Below, one piece after another: positions 1-7,189 of a stretch of 64,000 bases of DNA. The notes beneath the pieces were generated by a model that was not told the DNA's origin, searched no databases, and was given only the letters and a program-made list of their open reading frames with translations. The first letter of the stretch is position 1. Each line of letters opens with the position of its first letter. The stretch comes from Mesorhizobium atlanticum (GTDB lineage Bacteria > Pseudomonadota > Alphaproteobacteria > Rhizobiales > Rhizobiaceae). A program made the translations under genes and the position numbers. The stretch is taken from contig NZ_QMBQ01000001.1 of the NCBI RefSeq assembly GCF_003289965.1, forward strand, positions 868,001 through 932,000, read 5' to 3'.

Positions 1-481
1 GCGGCAGCGCCGAGCCGACGGTGAGCGCGCCGATGACCGCGCCGAGCGCCAGCCCCCTGTCGCGTGTGAACCAGGTGGCGACCAGCTTCAGCGCCGGCGG
101 ATAGACCCCGGCAAGCGCGGCGCCGGTGACGATACGCGCGGCGATTATGCCGCTAGGCCCCGGATGAAGCAGCAAGGTCGCGTTGGCTAAAGCGGCGACA
201 AGCGCCGCCGCCGCCATCAGCCGGCTCAGCCGCACAAGGTCCGGCAGATTGACGAGGCTCGCCGCCAGCGCGCCAATCACGAAACCGACCTGGACGCCAT
301 TGGTCAGCCAGGCTTCGGCGCTCGCGCCGAGCGCCAGTTCCTGCTTCAATTCGGGAAGGATGGCGGTCGCAGAGAACCAGGTGGTCAATGACAGGACGAC
401 CGCGAGACAAAGCAGCGACAGCACGCGCCAGCGCTCGGCGTCGGCCGCCATGCCAAGCCGGCCGTCGCTGACCGTGCTCAT
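1..481 (-). CDS. MFS transporter, N-terminal part (runs off the window)
   Basis: The minus strand is open from an ATG at 481 to the window edge, giving about 160 residues of a polytopic inner-membrane protein. The first hydrophobic helix is near residues 20-42, and a motif typical of MFS helices 4-5 (RIVTGAALAGVYPP followed by ATWF) lies near residues 110-135. The family exchanges small solutes by proton-coupled transport; the substrate is not readable. The start overlaps the stop of the upstream MaoC gene (ATGA, 478-481), so it is the last visible gene of the CoA-ligase/thiolase operon and may move that pathway's substrate. The C-terminal two thirds are outside the window. Confidence 0.75.
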   Translation of the reverse strand, partial: MSTVSDGRLGMAADAERWRVLSLLCLAVVLSLTTWFSATAILPELKQELALGASAEAWLTNGVQVGFVIGALAASLVNLPDLVRLSRLMAAAALVAALANATLLLHPGPSGIIAARIVTGAALAGVYPPALKLVATWFTRDRGLALGAVIGALTVGSALP

Positions 482-930
482 GCGCCTTGCAGCGGAACGG
501 TGAAGACTGTGGCCGTGCCGGTGAGGCAAAACTCGCCCTGGCCATTGCGCACGCTGGTCTCGATCTTGCAGATCGGCTTGTCGGGGCGCACTTCCTTGAC
601 CTCCACACGACCGGTGATTTCTTCGTCAACGCCGACGGCCTTGACGAACTTCCACGCGACTTCGAGGAACACGGTTCCAGGCCCGGGCAGATCCTCCGCG
701 ACCAGGGCGTTGAGGATGCCGGAGGTGACGCCGCCCTGGACGATCAGCTTGCCGAACACCGACTTCTCGGCCAGCGCGCGGTCGTAATGCAGCGGATTGC
801 GATCGCCGGTGATGTCGGTGAAAGCCTCGATGTCGCTCATCTTCGTGCGCCGCGTACGCTCGGCGAAGGCACCGACCTGCGGACGACCCTTCACGACACC
901 CACCCAACCATCTTTCGTCTCGGTGCTCAT
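478..930 (-). CDS. MaoC-like (hot-dog fold) acyl-CoA hydratase
   Basis: This 150-aa single hot-dog protein has the MaoC hydratase signature: FTDITGDRNPLHYD near residues 36-50 supplies the Asp/His pair that adds water to trans-2-enoyl-CoA, and FGKLIVQGG follows about ten residues later. Length fits single-domain (R)-hydratases. It overlaps the DUF35 gene upstream (ATGA, 927-930) and the MFS gene downstream. Next to a DUF35 protein and a Cys-less thiolase it resembles the hydratase partner in ChsH1/ChsH2-Ltp2 type complexes, so it may act as a dedicated subunit rather than in bulk fatty-acid metabolism. That partnership is inferred from order only. Confidence 0.85.
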   Translation of the reverse strand: MSTETKDGWVGVVKGRPQVGAFAERTRRTKMSDIEAFTDITGDRNPLHYDRALAEKSVFGKLIVQGGVTSGILNALVAEDLPGPGTVFLEVAWKFVKAVGVDEEITGRVEVKEVRPDKPICKIETSVRNGQGEFCLTGTATVFTVPLQGA

Positions 931-1367
931 TGCGGCTTCTCCTCTGCTCCGGGTTCGACTGGTTTGAAGGCCGGCAGGACGCGGCCGCCGATGGCGGTCG
1001 GCGCAAGAAGCAGCATGTCCCCGACTTGTAGCGGCCGTGTGCCGGGCAGGACGAAGCTCAGCATCGTCGGGCCTTCGGGCAGTTCGACCAGGCCGACCAC
1101 ATAGGGTGCCGCCTGCAGCCAGCCGGGATGGCCGGGCTTATGCACCTCGGAAAAGGATTTGAGCCGTCCCCTGCCCGACGCATCCTTCCAGATCAGCCGC
1201 TTGCTCCAGCAGTGGGGGCAGATCGGGCGCGGATAGAAGATGGCCTTGCCGCACTCCTCGCAGTGCTGGATGGTCAGCCGCCCATCGGCGGCGGCGTCCC
1301 AGAACGGCCTGGTCAGCGCGGTGACCGTCGGGCCGGCGGTCTTGAGCGTGTTCAAATCGATCGGCAT
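927..1367 (-). CDS. DUF35 Zn-ribbon/OB-fold acyl-CoA-associated protein
   Basis: This 146-aa protein starts with a helix, then a rubredoxin-like zinc ribbon (CEECGKAIFYPRPICPHC, residues about 35-52) and a C-terminal OB fold, the order of the DUF35 family. Such proteins bind thiolase-like partners and are required for their activity or stability. The gene is squeezed between the thiolase-like gene (the junction reads TGATG, one shared base) and the MaoC gene (ATGA overlap), which is the neighbourhood expected for a complex subunit. No enzymatic residues are visible in it. Confidence 0.85.
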   Translation of the reverse strand: MPIDLNTLKTAGPTVTALTRPFWDAAADGRLTIQHCEECGKAIFYPRPICPHCWSKRLIWKDASGRGRLKSFSEVHKPGHPGWLQAAPYVVGLVELPEGPTMLSFVLPGTRPLQVGDMLLLAPTAIGGRVLPAFKPVEPGAEEKPQ

Positions 1368-2518
1368 CAGGCGGCTCCCAGCACGAGCGCGGTCGCTTCG
1401 CTCATCGTCGCGCCGTTGCCGGTGACCAGTGCCAGCCTGGCCTTGCCGATCTGGCGTTCGCCCGCCTCTCCGCGCAACTGGCGCACCGCCTCGACGATAT
1501 GGGTCATGCCGCCGGCAAGGTCGGGCTGGCCGAAGCCGAGCTGGCCGCCATGCGTGTTGAGCGGCTTGTCGCCCTTATGCGAAAGGTCGTGGTCGTTGAG
1601 CCACGCGCCGAACTGGCCCGGCGCGCAAAGGCCGGCATCCTCGATCGTGGCCGCGACCATGATCGTGTAGCAGTCGTAGAGCGACAGAAGATCCATCTCA
1701 TCGGCCCGCGTGCCGGATTGTTGGAAGGCCCGCGCCATGGCGCTCTTCAGCGGGCCGGAGGTGAGGCTCGGCGCCTGGCTCACGGCACGATGCGTCACCT
1801 TCTCGCCGGCGCCGAGCAGATTGACGGGCGGTTTGCACAACGACCGCGCGCGTTCGGCGGAGGTGACGACGACCGCTTCGCCGCCGGCGACCGGCATGAC
1901 GATTTCGAGGAGATGCAGCGGCGAGGCGATCATCGGCGAGGCCAGCACCGCTTCGACATCGGCCGGCTTGCCATAGAAGATGGCGTCGGGATTGAGCTGC
2001 GCGTTGGCGCGCGCCGCCGCGGCGATCATGGCGAAGTCGCGCGCGGTCGAGCCGTATGCCGCCACATGCGCCTGCATCAGCAGCGCGTAGGAGATGTTGG
2101 CGCCGGAGGCGCCGAAGGGCACGTCGAACTCGCGGATCGGGTTGCGGTTGGGCGAGCGGGGCGCAACCTCCTCGCGGTTGTTGGCGAGCACGCACAGCAC
2201 CGCCTCGCACATGCCGGCCTCGATCGCTGCGGCCGCGCGCCAGACCATGCCGGCGCCGGACGCGCCGCCGAGATCGACGACATTGGCCATGGTCGGCGCG
2301 AGACCCAGATATTCGGCAATGGTCGCCGGGACATGCTGCGGCGTCTCGCCGACCTGCGGTCCGACCAGCAGCCCGTCGATCGCCGCCGGCTCCAAGCCGG
2401 CGTCGAATACCGCAAGGCGCGAGACTTCCGCGATCATCTCCAGTGTGGTCACACCTTGCGTCAGGCGCTGCGGCTTCAACTCGCCAACGCCGACGATCGC
2501 TCCCTTGGCCCGGCTCAT
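1367..2518 (-). CDS. Thiolase-like (SCP-x/Ltp2-type) protein without nucleophilic Cys
   Basis: The ATG at 2518 is preferred because it overlaps the ligase stop (ATGA); an in-frame start 42 bases upstream would add an unconserved 14-residue tail. The 383-aa product has the thiolase fold (NTHGG near residue 315, GFGQP just after). Where biosynthetic and degradative thiolases carry the acyl-accepting Cys, it reads LGGASGAG (residues 83-90), so the nucleophile is absent. Lipid-transfer-type thiolase homologues such as Ltp2 share this loss and work as retro-aldolases with DUF35 partners. A YDCYTI motif near residue 270 is in the region where Ltp2 has a catalytic Tyr. An aldolase role is inferred. 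Confidence 0.8.
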   Translation of the reverse strand: MSRAKGAIVGVGELKPQRLTQGVTTLEMIAEVSRLAVFDAGLEPAAIDGLLVGPQVGETPQHVPATIAEYLGLAPTMANVVDLGGASGAGMVWRAAAAIEAGMCEAVLCVLANNREEVAPRSPNRNPIREFDVPFGASGANISYALLMQAHVAAYGSTARDFAMIAAAARANAQLNPDAIFYGKPADVEAVLASPMIASPLHLLEIVMPVAGGEAVVVTSAERARSLCKPPVNLLGAGEKVTHRAVSQAPSLTSGPLKSAMARAFQQSGTRADEMDLLSLYDCYTIMVAATIEDAGLCAPGQFGAWLNDHDLSHKGDKPLNTHGGQLGFGQPDLAGGMTHIVEAVRQLRGEAGERQIGKARLALVTGNGATMSEATALVLGAA

Positions 2519-4461
2519 GCCGCCTTGCTCCGGTCGAGCGCTCGGTATTCGTCCAGGCATGCCGGATTGGCGAGCGAGGCCATGTTCTTGACTGGCTTGC
2601 CCTCGAGCGTCGTGCGGGCAGCGCCCTCGACGCGCTTGCCGTTCAGCGTGTAGGGCACGGCCTGCACCGCATGGATCCGATGCGGCACGTGGCGCGGCGA
2701 GGCGCCTTCACGGATCGCGCGACGGATTTGCGCGGCAAGCTCGGGGCTCAGCGCATAACCGTCCTTGAGCTTGACGCAGAGCACGATCTCTTCGTCGCCC
2801 TCGACCGGCGCCCCGAAAACAAGGCAATCCTCGATCTCGGTAAAGTTCTCGCAGGCGGCGTAGATCTCGGCGGTGCCGATGCGCACGCCGCCGGGCTTCA
2901 GCGTCGTATCCGAGCGGCCGTGGATGACGCACGAGCCGTAAGCGGTCATCTCGGCGACGTCGCCATGCGTCCAGATTTCCGGGCGGGCGGCGAAGTAGGT
3001 GGCGTGATAGCGCTCGTCGCCATCCTTGCCCCAGAAGGTCAGCGGCATGGACGGGAACGGCTCGGTGCAGACGAGATCGCCCTGACGGCCGATGACCGGC
3101 GCATTGCGGTCGTCCATCACCGCCACGGCAAGGCCGAGCCCCTTTACGGTCAGCTCGCCGCGCCGAACGGCATGGATCGGCGATTCCAGCAGGAAACAGC
3201 CTACGATCTCCGTACCCCCGGAGATGGAAGCGAAGATCATGTCGCGCTTCACATGCTCATAGACCCAGTCGAACTGTCCGGGCGAAACCGGCGCGCCGGC
3301 CGAAAGCAGCGAGCGCAGCGACGACAGATCGTGCAGGCGCCCCGGCGCGTAGCCTTCGGCGGCGAGCGTGGCCAGATATTTCGGGCTGGTGCCGAAATGC
3401 GTGACGCGAGCGCGCTCGGCCATTGTCCAGAGCGGGCTGGGATCGAGGCCATCTGCCGATTTCAGGATCGGCGCGCCGTCATAGAGCACCACGGTCGCAC
3501 CGCAGGCGAGGCCCGAGATCAGCCAGTGATACATCATCCAGGCGGTGTTCGTGTACCAGCTCATCACGTCGCCCGGGCGGACGTCGCCATGCAGCAAATG
3601 TTCTTTCAGATGCTGCAGCAGCACGCCGCCGGCGCGATGGACGATCGCTTTCGGCGCGCCGGTCGTTCCGGACGTGTAGAGCACATAGGCCGGATGGTCG
3701 AAGGGCACGCGCTCGAAGGAGAGTGGCGCGTCGCCGCCGAAATCGCCGAAAGAAACACAAACCGCCGCGCAATCCGGCTTGGGGCCCGGTTCGCCGGTCA
3801 GCACCAGCGTCGTCACCGTCGGCATCGCGGCGACGATCTCGGCCAGCCTGGCGGAGATGTCATGCTCCTTGCCCGCATAGCGGTAGCGCGGCGCGGCGAA
3901 CAGCACCTTGGGTCCAATCTGGCCGAGGCGGTCGACGATCGCGGCGGCGCCGAAATCCGGCGAGCAGGACGACCAGACCGCGCCGATGGAGAGCGTCGCA
4001 AGAAGCGCTGCGAGGCCCTCGACGCGATTGGGCAGGATACCGCCGACGCAATCGCCTTTGCCGATGCCGGCCGCGCGCAGGCCATGCGCCGTCCTGGCGA
4101 CGAGCCGGTGCAATTCGCCGAGCGTGACTGTGCGGAAATGACCGGTCTCATCGGCTTCGATAAGAGCTGCCCTGCCCGGCTCGCCGCGCAACAGATTTTC
4201 CGCAAGATTAAGCTTTGCTTCCGGCAGGAAGCGACTCTTGGTCATCGGCGCATTGTCGTCGCGCAGGAAGGCGTTCGAGCCCGGATCACCGATGACCTCG
4301 CCGAAATCCCACACCGCGCGCCAGAAGGCGCCGGGGTCGCCGATCGACCAGCGATGCAGCGTCTCGTAGTCATGCGGATCGAAGCCGTTGGCCATCGAAA
4401 AGCGCGCAAGGTTGGACGATTGGAACGCGGCCGGCGCCGGCGTCCAAAGCACGGATGACAT
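2515..4461 (-). CDS. Acetoacetate-CoA ligase (acetoacetyl-CoA synthetase family)
   Basis: The 648-aa product matches the full length of acetoacetyl-CoA synthetases. It has the family N-terminus (LWTPAPAAFQSSN), the AMP-binding P-loop YTSGTTGAPK near residues 258-270 and the C-terminal Lys motif LNGKRVE near residue 610. The ATG at 4461 follows GGGAGGA with good spacing; a longer frame to 4524 has no such site. The enzyme adenylates a 3-oxo acid and transfers it to CoA in the cytosol. It is the first gene of the minus-strand operon and diverges from an acetyl-CoA acetyltransferase, which could cleave its acetoacetyl-CoA product. A related branched 3-oxo acid is also possible as substrate. Confidence 0.88.
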   Translation of the reverse strand: MSSVLWTPAPAAFQSSNLARFSMANGFDPHDYETLHRWSIGDPGAFWRAVWDFGEVIGDPGSNAFLRDDNAPMTKSRFLPEAKLNLAENLLRGEPGRAALIEADETGHFRTVTLGELHRLVARTAHGLRAAGIGKGDCVGGILPNRVEGLAALLATLSIGAVWSSCSPDFGAAAIVDRLGQIGPKVLFAAPRYRYAGKEHDISARLAEIVAAMPTVTTLVLTGEPGPKPDCAAVCVSFGDFGGDAPLSFERVPFDHPAYVLYTSGTTGAPKAIVHRAGGVLLQHLKEHLLHGDVRPGDVMSWYTNTAWMMYHWLISGLACGATVVLYDGAPILKSADGLDPSPLWTMAERARVTHFGTSPKYLATLAAEGYAPGRLHDLSSLRSLLSAGAPVSPGQFDWVYEHVKRDMIFASISGGTEIVGCFLLESPIHAVRRGELTVKGLGLAVAVMDDRNAPVIGRQGDLVCTEPFPSMPLTFWGKDGDERYHATYFAARPEIWTHGDVAEMTAYGSCVIHGRSDTTLKPGGVRIGTAEIYAACENFTEIEDCLVFGAPVEGDEEIVLCVKLKDGYALSPELAAQIRRAIREGASPRHVPHRIHAVQAVPYTLNGKRVEGAARTTLEGKPVKNMASLANPACLDEYRALDRSKAA

Positions 4462-4530
4462 GGATTTCCTCCCGCAATGCAGGCCGGGCTCGATGCCGCG
4501 ACCTTGCCTGCCGATGCATTTCATGATTAT

Positions 4531-4542
4531 TGGTTATAACCA
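4531..4542. promoter_or_regulatory. 12-bp perfect palindrome in divergent promoter region
   Basis: TGGTTATAACCA is a perfect inverted repeat in the 133-bp gap between the divergent ligase (start 4461) and thiolase (start 4595) genes. Its position suits an operator that controls both transcripts. No regulator gene lies next to it, so the binding protein is unknown. Confidence 0.5.
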
Positions 4543-4594
4543 GAATGTCAAGCCGCGATCGCAGGTCGGCAATCGGCATTTGAGGAGGACTGGA

Positions 4595-5773
4595 ATGGAC
4601 GCCGTTTATATCGTTGCCGCCAAGCGGACGCCGATCGGCAAGTTGAACGGCGCGTTCGCCGGCCTAGCGGCGGCAGAGCTAGGAGCGCAACTTGTCCAGA
4701 CGATGCTCGCGCAAACGCGGCTCGCGCCCGACGCCGTCAGCGAGGTGATCATTGGCCAGGTGCTGACCGGAGGCGCCGGGCAGAACCCGGCGCGGCAGGC
4801 CGCGCTCAAGGCTGGCCTTCCGGTCAGCGTTCCCGCCATGACCGTCAACAAGGTGTGCGGCGCCGGGCAGAAGTCGATCCATCTCGCCGCGCAGGCCATC
4901 CGCTGCGGCGACGCCGATTGCGTGATCGCCGGCGGGCAGGATTCGATGACTTCCGCGCCGCATGTCATTCACGGCGTCCGCGGCGGCATCCGCATGGGCG
5001 AGCGCACCGTCAAGGATTCCATGATCACCGACGGGCTGTGGGATGCCTTCCATCAGGTGCATATGGGCGTAACCGCCGAAGCGCTGGCGCGGCGCTACCA
5101 GATCACCCGCGAGGAACAGGACCGTTTCGCGTTGCGCTCGCAGGAGAAGGCGGACGCCGCTACCCGGGCCGGGCGGTTCGACGACGAGATCGTCCCAATC
5201 TCGATAAAGACCAAACAGGGCGATCTCATCATCGAGCGTGACGAGCATCCCAATCCCTCCACCACCATGGAAGGCCTCGGCCGGCTGAAACCGGTCTTCG
5301 ATGCGGCGGGAACGATCACCGCCGGCAACTCCTCCGGTCTCAACGACGGCGCCGCGGCGGTGCTGGTGATGTCTGGGGCGCGGATGGAGGAACTCCGCGG
5401 CCTGACGCCCCTCGCCCGCATCGCCTCCTACGCTTCCGCCGGCGTCGAGCCGATGGATATGGGCCTCGGCCCCGTCGCGGCCTCGCGCCGCGCGCTCGAC
5501 AAGGCAGGCTGGCGCGCGTCCGACCTCGACGTCATGGAGATCAACGAAGCCTTCGCCGCGCAGGCCATCGCCGTCAATCGCGAGATGGGCTGGAACGAGG
5601 ACATCATCAACATGAGCGGCGGCGCCATCGCGCTTGGACATCCGCTGGCCGGCTCCGGCTGCCGCATCGTGGTGACGCTGTTGCATGAGATGGTCCGCCG
5701 CGATGCGCGGAAGGGCCTCGCCTCGCTCTGCATCGGCGGCGGCCAAGGTGTCGCGATCTGCCTGGAGCGATGA
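4595..5773 (+). CDS. Acetyl-CoA C-acetyltransferase (thiolase II)
   Basis: The 392-aa product is a complete thiolase: nucleophilic Cys88 in VNKVCGAGQ, the His of GGAIALGHPLAGSG near residue 350 and the second Cys in SLCIGGGQG near residue 380. The ATG at 4595 follows GAGGAGGA; reading-frame extension upstream is across the divergent promoter and is not used. It interconverts two acetyl-CoA and acetoacetyl-CoA. Divergent pairing with an acetoacetate-CoA ligase suggests degradation of acetoacetate or a 3-oxo acid to acetyl-CoA. A role in polyhydroxybutyrate synthesis (phaA) is less likely because no phaB or phaC is nearby. Confidence 0.92.
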   Translation: MDAVYIVAAKRTPIGKLNGAFAGLAAAELGAQLVQTMLAQTRLAPDAVSEVIIGQVLTGGAGQNPARQAALKAGLPVSVPAMTVNKVCGAGQKSIHLAAQAIRCGDADCVIAGGQDSMTSAPHVIHGVRGGIRMGERTVKDSMITDGLWDAFHQVHMGVTAEALARRYQITREEQDRFALRSQEKADAATRAGRFDDEIVPISIKTKQGDLIIERDEHPNPSTTMEGLGRLKPVFDAAGTITAGNSSGLNDGAAAVLVMSGARMEELRGLTPLARIASYASAGVEPMDMGLGPVAASRRALDKAGWRASDLDVMEINEAFAAQAIAVNREMGWNEDIINMSGGAIALGHPLAGSGCRIVVTLLHEMVRRDARKGLASLCIGGGQGVAICLER

Positions 5774-5866
5774 GTTCAGGGCGATCATCGCGGCCGCGCT
5801 AAATGCGGCTCTCCGACCTCGTGTTCATCACCCGTCCCGACGCTCACAGCGGCCCCTTTCCAACAA

Positions 5867-5880
5867 TTGATGTGGATCAA
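5867..5880 (+). promoter_or_regulatory. FNR/FixK-type box upstream of the RbbA exporter operon
   Basis: TTGAT-GTGG-ATCAA is an exact match to the consensus TTGATnnnnATCAA bound by FNR, Anr and FixK regulators. It lies 66 bases before the ATG of the small ORF at 5946 and 241 before the HlyD-type gene. If the box is centred at -41.5, transcription would begin near 5915. The match is seen directly; oxygen-responsive control is inferred. Confidence 0.65.
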
Positions 5881-5945
5881 GGTCGCTGCAACCGGTCTCT
5901 GTTTTGGTCGCGCGAGCTTGGCAACCTGAACGGAGTTCCCCTGAC

Positions 5946-6125
5946 ATGGACGGCATTACCTTAAGCGCCGAACAGATCGGCGCCTGGCGGCGGGAGATTG
6001 CCTCGGCAAGGCTCCTTCCCTTCCCCGCTTCGGGGCCGCTGTCTCCGGCGCCGGTCCATCTCGAGGGGGCGCTTTTGGCGCCGGCCGATGCTGACGGGTC
6101 GCGCAAAACCGGAGGCCGGCTATGA
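5946..6125 (+). CDS. Hypothetical 59-aa protein, coupled to the HlyD gene
   Basis: This short frame begins with an ATG nine bases after GGAG and ends in an ATGA overlap with the adaptor gene (6122-6125). The predicted peptide starts MDGITLSAEQIGAWRRE and is Ala/Pro rich with no membrane segment and no recognised domain. The spacing after the FNR-type box, the ribosome-binding site and the coupled stop favour real translation, either as a small protein or as a leader that sets adaptor expression. High GC makes chance frames common, so confidence is moderate. Confidence 0.42.
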   Translation: MDGITLSAEQIGAWRREIASARLLPFPASGPLSPAPVHLEGALLAPADADGSRKTGGRL

Positions 6126-7189
6126 AGGCTTCCCCGCGATGGCTGATCCTCGGCGCCCTGATCGCCTTCGGAGCAGCCGGCTACTACGCGTGGCAGCGCT
6201 CCAAGGACGGACAGTTGCCGGAAGGCATCGCCAGCGGTAACGGCCGCATCGAGGCGGTCGAAATCGACGTCTCGACGAAGGCGGCGGGGCGGATCAAGGA
6301 AATCGTTGTCGGCGAAGGCGATTTCGTCAAGGCGGGCCAGGTGCTTGCCCGCATGGACACAGCGCAGCTCGAGGCGCAGCGCCGTCAGGCGGAGGCGCAG
6401 CTTCAGCGCGCCACCATCGGGGTCGAGACCGCGGGCAGCCTGGTGACGCAGCGCGAGGCTGAAAGGACGGCGGCCGGCGCCGTCGTCGCGCAGCGCGAAG
6501 CCGAGCTCGACGCCGCCGAGCGGACCTTGGCGCGCTCCCAACAGCTCGCGGTCAACAACACCGTTTCCCAGCAGGTTCTGGATAACGACCGCGCGGCCGA
6601 GCAGAGCACGAAGGCCGCCGTCGCCGCGGCGCAGGCCCAGCTTGCCGCCAGCGAGGCGGCCATCAACGCCGCGCGGGCGCAGGTGGTCGATGCCAAGGCC
6701 GCGGTCGATGCGGCCCAGGCCGCGATCGAAAGCATCGACGCCGATATCGGCGACGCCACGCTGGCGTCGCCGCGCGACGGGCGCATCCAGTTCCGCGTGG
6801 CGGAACCTGGAGAGGTGCTGGCGGGCGGCGGGCGCGTGCTCAACCTCGTCGACCTCGGCGATGTCTACATGACCTTCTTCCTGTCGACCGCGCAGGCGGG
6901 ACGCGTCGCGATCGGCTCCGATGTGCGCCTCGTGCTCGACGCGGCGCCGCAATACATCATCCCCGCCAAGGTGACCTTCGTCGCGGACGTCGCGCAGTTC
7001 ACGCCCAAGACGGTCGAAACGGAGGAGGAGCGCCTGAAGCTCATGTTCCGGATCAAGGCGCACATCGCACCGGAGCTGCTCCGCAAATATATCCAGCAGG
7101 TGAAGACCGGCCTGCCCGGCGTGGCCTATGTGCGGCTCGATCCGCAGGCCGAATGGCCAGCGAGCCTCAAGGGAAAGCTCGTGCAATGA
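6122..7189 (+). CDS. HlyD-family periplasmic adaptor of an RbbA-type exporter (YhiI-like)
   Basis: The 355-aa protein has one N-terminal membrane anchor (residues about 5-24), a first lipoyl half ([20 protein letters not shown]), a long Ala/Gln-rich coiled-coil hairpin (residues about 80-210) and the second barrel half ([20 protein letters not shown]). This is the layout of membrane-fusion proteins that bridge an inner-membrane exporter to the outer membrane. It overlaps the next gene by ATGA, and the three-gene order adaptor, double ABC-permease, permease matches E. coli yhiI-rbbA-yhhJ. The cargo is unknown. Confidence 0.88.
   Translation: MKASPRWLILGALIAFGAAGYYAWQRSKDGQLPEGIASGNGRIEAVEIDVSTKAAGRIKEIVVGEGDFVKAGQVLARMDTAQLEAQRRQAEAQLQRATIGVETAGSLVTQREAERTAAGAVVAQREAELDAAERTLARSQQLAVNNTVSQQVLDNDRAAEQSTKAAVAAAQAQLAASEAAINAARAQVVDAKAAVDAAQAAIESIDADIGDATLASPRDGRIQFRVAEPGEVLAGGGRVLNLVDLGDVYMTFFLSTAQAGRVAIGSDVRLVLDAAPQYIIPAKVTFVADVAQFTPKTVETEEERLKLMFRIKAHIAPELLRKYIQQVKTGLPGVAYVRLDPQAEWPASLKGKLVQ

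Noticed and set aside
1499-4458. Long plus-strand open frames (1499-2653, 2056-4458)
   Set aside because: They lie opposite well-recognised thiolase and ligase genes, are Arg/Ala/Gly rich, and have no family features. GC-rich antisense frames explain them.
4531-4542. Inclusion of this palindrome in the GTAACTAnnTRGTTAY regulon
   Set aside because: The arm order is reversed (GGTTA...TAACC), so it shares only a short ATAACCAG string and is probably a different operator.
4595-5773. Assignment as phaA of a PHB synthesis operon
   Set aside because: No phaB, phaC or phaR is visible within the window and the divergent partner is an acetoacetate-CoA ligase.
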